5,346 nt of DNA from CAYTOJ01 sp964439415. GTDB lineage: Bacteria; Pseudomonadota; Alphaproteobacteria; Rickettsiales; CAZAGG01. Made by a program: the position numbers and the translations under genes. Below are positions 4,045 through 5,346 of this stretch, piece after piece. Below the pieces are notes generated by a model that was not told the DNA's origin, made no database searches, and saw nothing but the letters and a program-made list of their open reading frames with translations. The first letter of the stretch is position 1. Each line of letters begins with the position of its first letter. The stretch spans positions 1-5,346 of the forward strand of contig CAYTOJ010000120.1 of NCBI GenBank assembly GCA_964439415.1, in the 5' to 3' direction.

Positions 4045-5157
4045 TTATGCGGCGCGGCTTTCAAAGTCTATACGGGGGTCAACCAGGGTATACACAACAT
4101 CACCGATAAGTTTAGCGACAAGGCCAAGCAGGGTAAAAATATAGAGTGTGCCGAACATCACCGGGTAATCGCGGTTGATGGCCGATTCAAAACTAAGCAG
4201 CCCCAGGCCATCGAGGGAGAAAATAATCTCTATCATCAAACTGCCGGTAAACAGCATGGTGAGGAACGCGGCTGGCATGTGTGATATAACAAGCAGCATG
4301 GCATTCCTGAATACATGGCCGTACAATATAGTGCGTTCCTTCAAGCCTTTAGCGCGGGCGGTGAGTACATAATTCTTGCCGATCTCATCCAGAAATGAAT
4401 TTTTAGTCAGCATCACCAGGCTGGCCAGGCCGCCGATCACCAGGCTGATTATTGGCAGTGTAATGTGCCATAAATAATCCAGGATTTGTGCAGGCCAGCT
4501 TAAGGTATCCGTATCGCCAGATGATAACCCGCGCAGCGGAAACCAGTTGAGGTAACTACCCCCGGCGAAGATAACCACCAGCAGAATTGCGAACAGAAAA
4601 CTGGGGATGGAATAGGTTATGGTGAGGAAAAAACTGCTCCATAAATCAAAGCGGGAGCCGTCCCGCACTGCTTTTTTAATGCCAAGGGGAATCGCCAGCA
4701 GGTAAATCAGCACGGTTGACCATGCGCCAAGTGTGATGGAAACTGGCAGCTTTTCCATAATCAAGGCGGATACTGAAGCATCCCGGTAGAAACTCATGCC
4801 GAAATCAAAAGTTATATAACTTTTCAGCATCAGCAGAAAGCGCTCATGCGCGGGTTTATCGAAGCCGAAGCGTTTTTCAATCTCCGCGATTATTTCAGGG
4901 TCTATGCCGTGCGCCCCGGTATATTGCGACTCTACTGCGCTGGCAGATTTATCAATATTCATGGCGTTTGGCGTAATCTCCAGACTGCCTGAACCTGCTG
5001 CTTTATCAGTAGCCCCGGTGTGCGAACCTTTGATTTTAGCGATCATTACCTCAACCGGTCCGCCGGGCGCAGCCTGGATAATAAGAAAGTTAAGCGCCAT
5101 AATCCCCAGCAGTGTGGGAATCATCAATAAAATCCTGCGGATTATATAATTAAGCAT
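4045..5157 (-). CDS. yejB: Peptide ABC transporter permease YejB
   Basis: YejB is one of two inner-membrane permeases of the YejABEF importer, which takes up oligopeptides including microcin C in enterobacteria. The 370-aa length matches E. coli YejB (about 364). As I recall it, many segments are shared: IQAAPGGPVE (27-36), GIDPEIIAEI (84-93), LPVSITLG.WST (137-148), GSRFDLWSS (167-175), FAGGSY (197-202), the EAA-type loop TKNSFLDEI...TARAKGL (251-272), HVFRNAMLLV (281-290), RDYPVMFGTLYIFTL (329-343) and the terminal LVDPRIDFES. About six membrane helices are visible, the first at 10-30, with a long periplasmic loop (about 31-136). A poor ribosome site and a TAA three bases before the ATG suggest coupling to an upstream gene, yet repeat C lies there instead of yejA. 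yejE does not follow within the window. Confidence 0.95.
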   Translation of the reverse strand: MLNYIIRRILLMIPTLLGIMALNFLIIQAAPGGPVEVMIAKIKGSHTGATDKAAGSGSLEITPNAMNIDKSASAVESQYTGAHGIDPEIIAEIEKRFGFDKPAHERFLLMLKSYITFDFGMSFYRDASVSALIMEKLPVSITLGAWSTVLIYLLAIPLGIKKAVRDGSRFDLWSSFFLTITYSIPSFLFAILLVVIFAGGSYLNWFPLRGLSSGDTDTLSWPAQILDYLWHITLPIISLVIGGLASLVMLTKNSFLDEIGKNYVLTARAKGLKERTILYGHVFRNAMLLVISHMPAAFLTMLFTGSLMIEIIFSLDGLGLLSFESAINRDYPVMFGTLYIFTLLGLVAKLIGDVVYTLVDPRIDFESRAA

Positions 5158-5218
5158 CTGTTATACTGTATGCAGGTAAGAATTTAAAAATCCTCCGGAC
5201 ACCACAGTTACAATTACG

Positions 5219-5346
5219 TTGCTACCTATCGCATCCCCCACCGCCTGCGGGGGGGGACTGAGGGGGGGGAATGCGTTGATACTATAATAAGAAGAAAGGT
5301 TCCCCCCCCTTAATCCCCCTATGCTCGCGGTGGGGGAGACAAGCAA
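5219..5346 (-). repeat. Palindromic MITE-like element, copy C (partial, core inverted)
   Basis: Read on the minus strand from the window edge, the first 45 bases (5302-5346) are identical to the left arm of copies A and B. The distal arm (about 5219-5266: C-run, CCGC-CT-GCGG hairpin, G-run) resembles their right arm with more divergence. The core (about 5269-5301) reads AATGCGTTGATACT...AAGAAGAAAGG on the plus strand. It is therefore inverted relative to the arms when compared with A and B. The terminal repeat on the yejB side is not recognisable and the other end lies outside the window. It sits about 60 bp upstream of yejB. Confidence 0.8.

Noticed and set aside
3130..4284. A 384-codon plus-strand open frame antisense to parD, the retropepsin pair and the end of yejB
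   Set aside because: It runs opposite four well-supported genes and its protein has no recognisable domain pattern. Its low-complexity, His/Asn-rich composition is that of a frame shadow.

Overview
The window looks like part of a proteobacterial chromosome, most likely from an uncultured or host-associated alphaproteobacterium. The evidence is a YejB-type peptide permease, an RND-type membrane fusion protein, a ParDE-type toxin-antitoxin locus and many short G/C-run palindromic repeats, on moderate overall GC. The taxonomic guess rests on general protein resemblance and is soft.

Layout, left to right. Positions 15-50 hold a short palindromic repeat with a clean G-quadruplex motif, just 3' of a minus-strand RND adaptor gene (78-1154, TTG start, promoter near 1182-1211). 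Next is a minus-strand HTH/antitoxin-like regulator (1265-1552). A 172-bp palindromic, MITE-like element (copy A, 1554-1725) abuts its start codon. The only convincing plus-strand gene follows: a 104-aa secreted four-cysteine protein (1917-2231) with a foldable leader, a GNRA-capped hairpin and a strong intrinsic terminator. A second, directly repeated element (copy B, 2350-2522) lies just beyond. The small gene is therefore bracketed by direct repeats like a cassette.

The rest is on the minus strand. A ParDE locus has an intact ribbon-helix-helix antitoxin (2895-3179) with a well-formed autoregulated promoter. Its ParE toxin frame (2603-2911) is interrupted by a single in-frame TGA. Then come a bacterial retropepsin-like aspartic protease (3301-3705) and a small gene that overlaps and precedes it in transcription (3692-3937). 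A full-length yejB permease gene (4045-5157) follows without yejA or yejE directly beside it. A third element (copy C, 5219 to the window edge) lies upstream of yejB.

The most unusual content is the repeat family. Copies A and B have near-matching terminal inverted repeats, are flanked by TA dinucleotides, and contain two inverted C-run/G-run hairpin units around a 30-odd bp core. In copy C the core is flipped relative to the arms. The simple repeat at 15-50 has the same architecture as one arm. These traits combine those of TA-targeting MITEs and of REP/BIME-type mosaics. No known large system (CRISPR, prophage, rRNA, tRNA) is visible.
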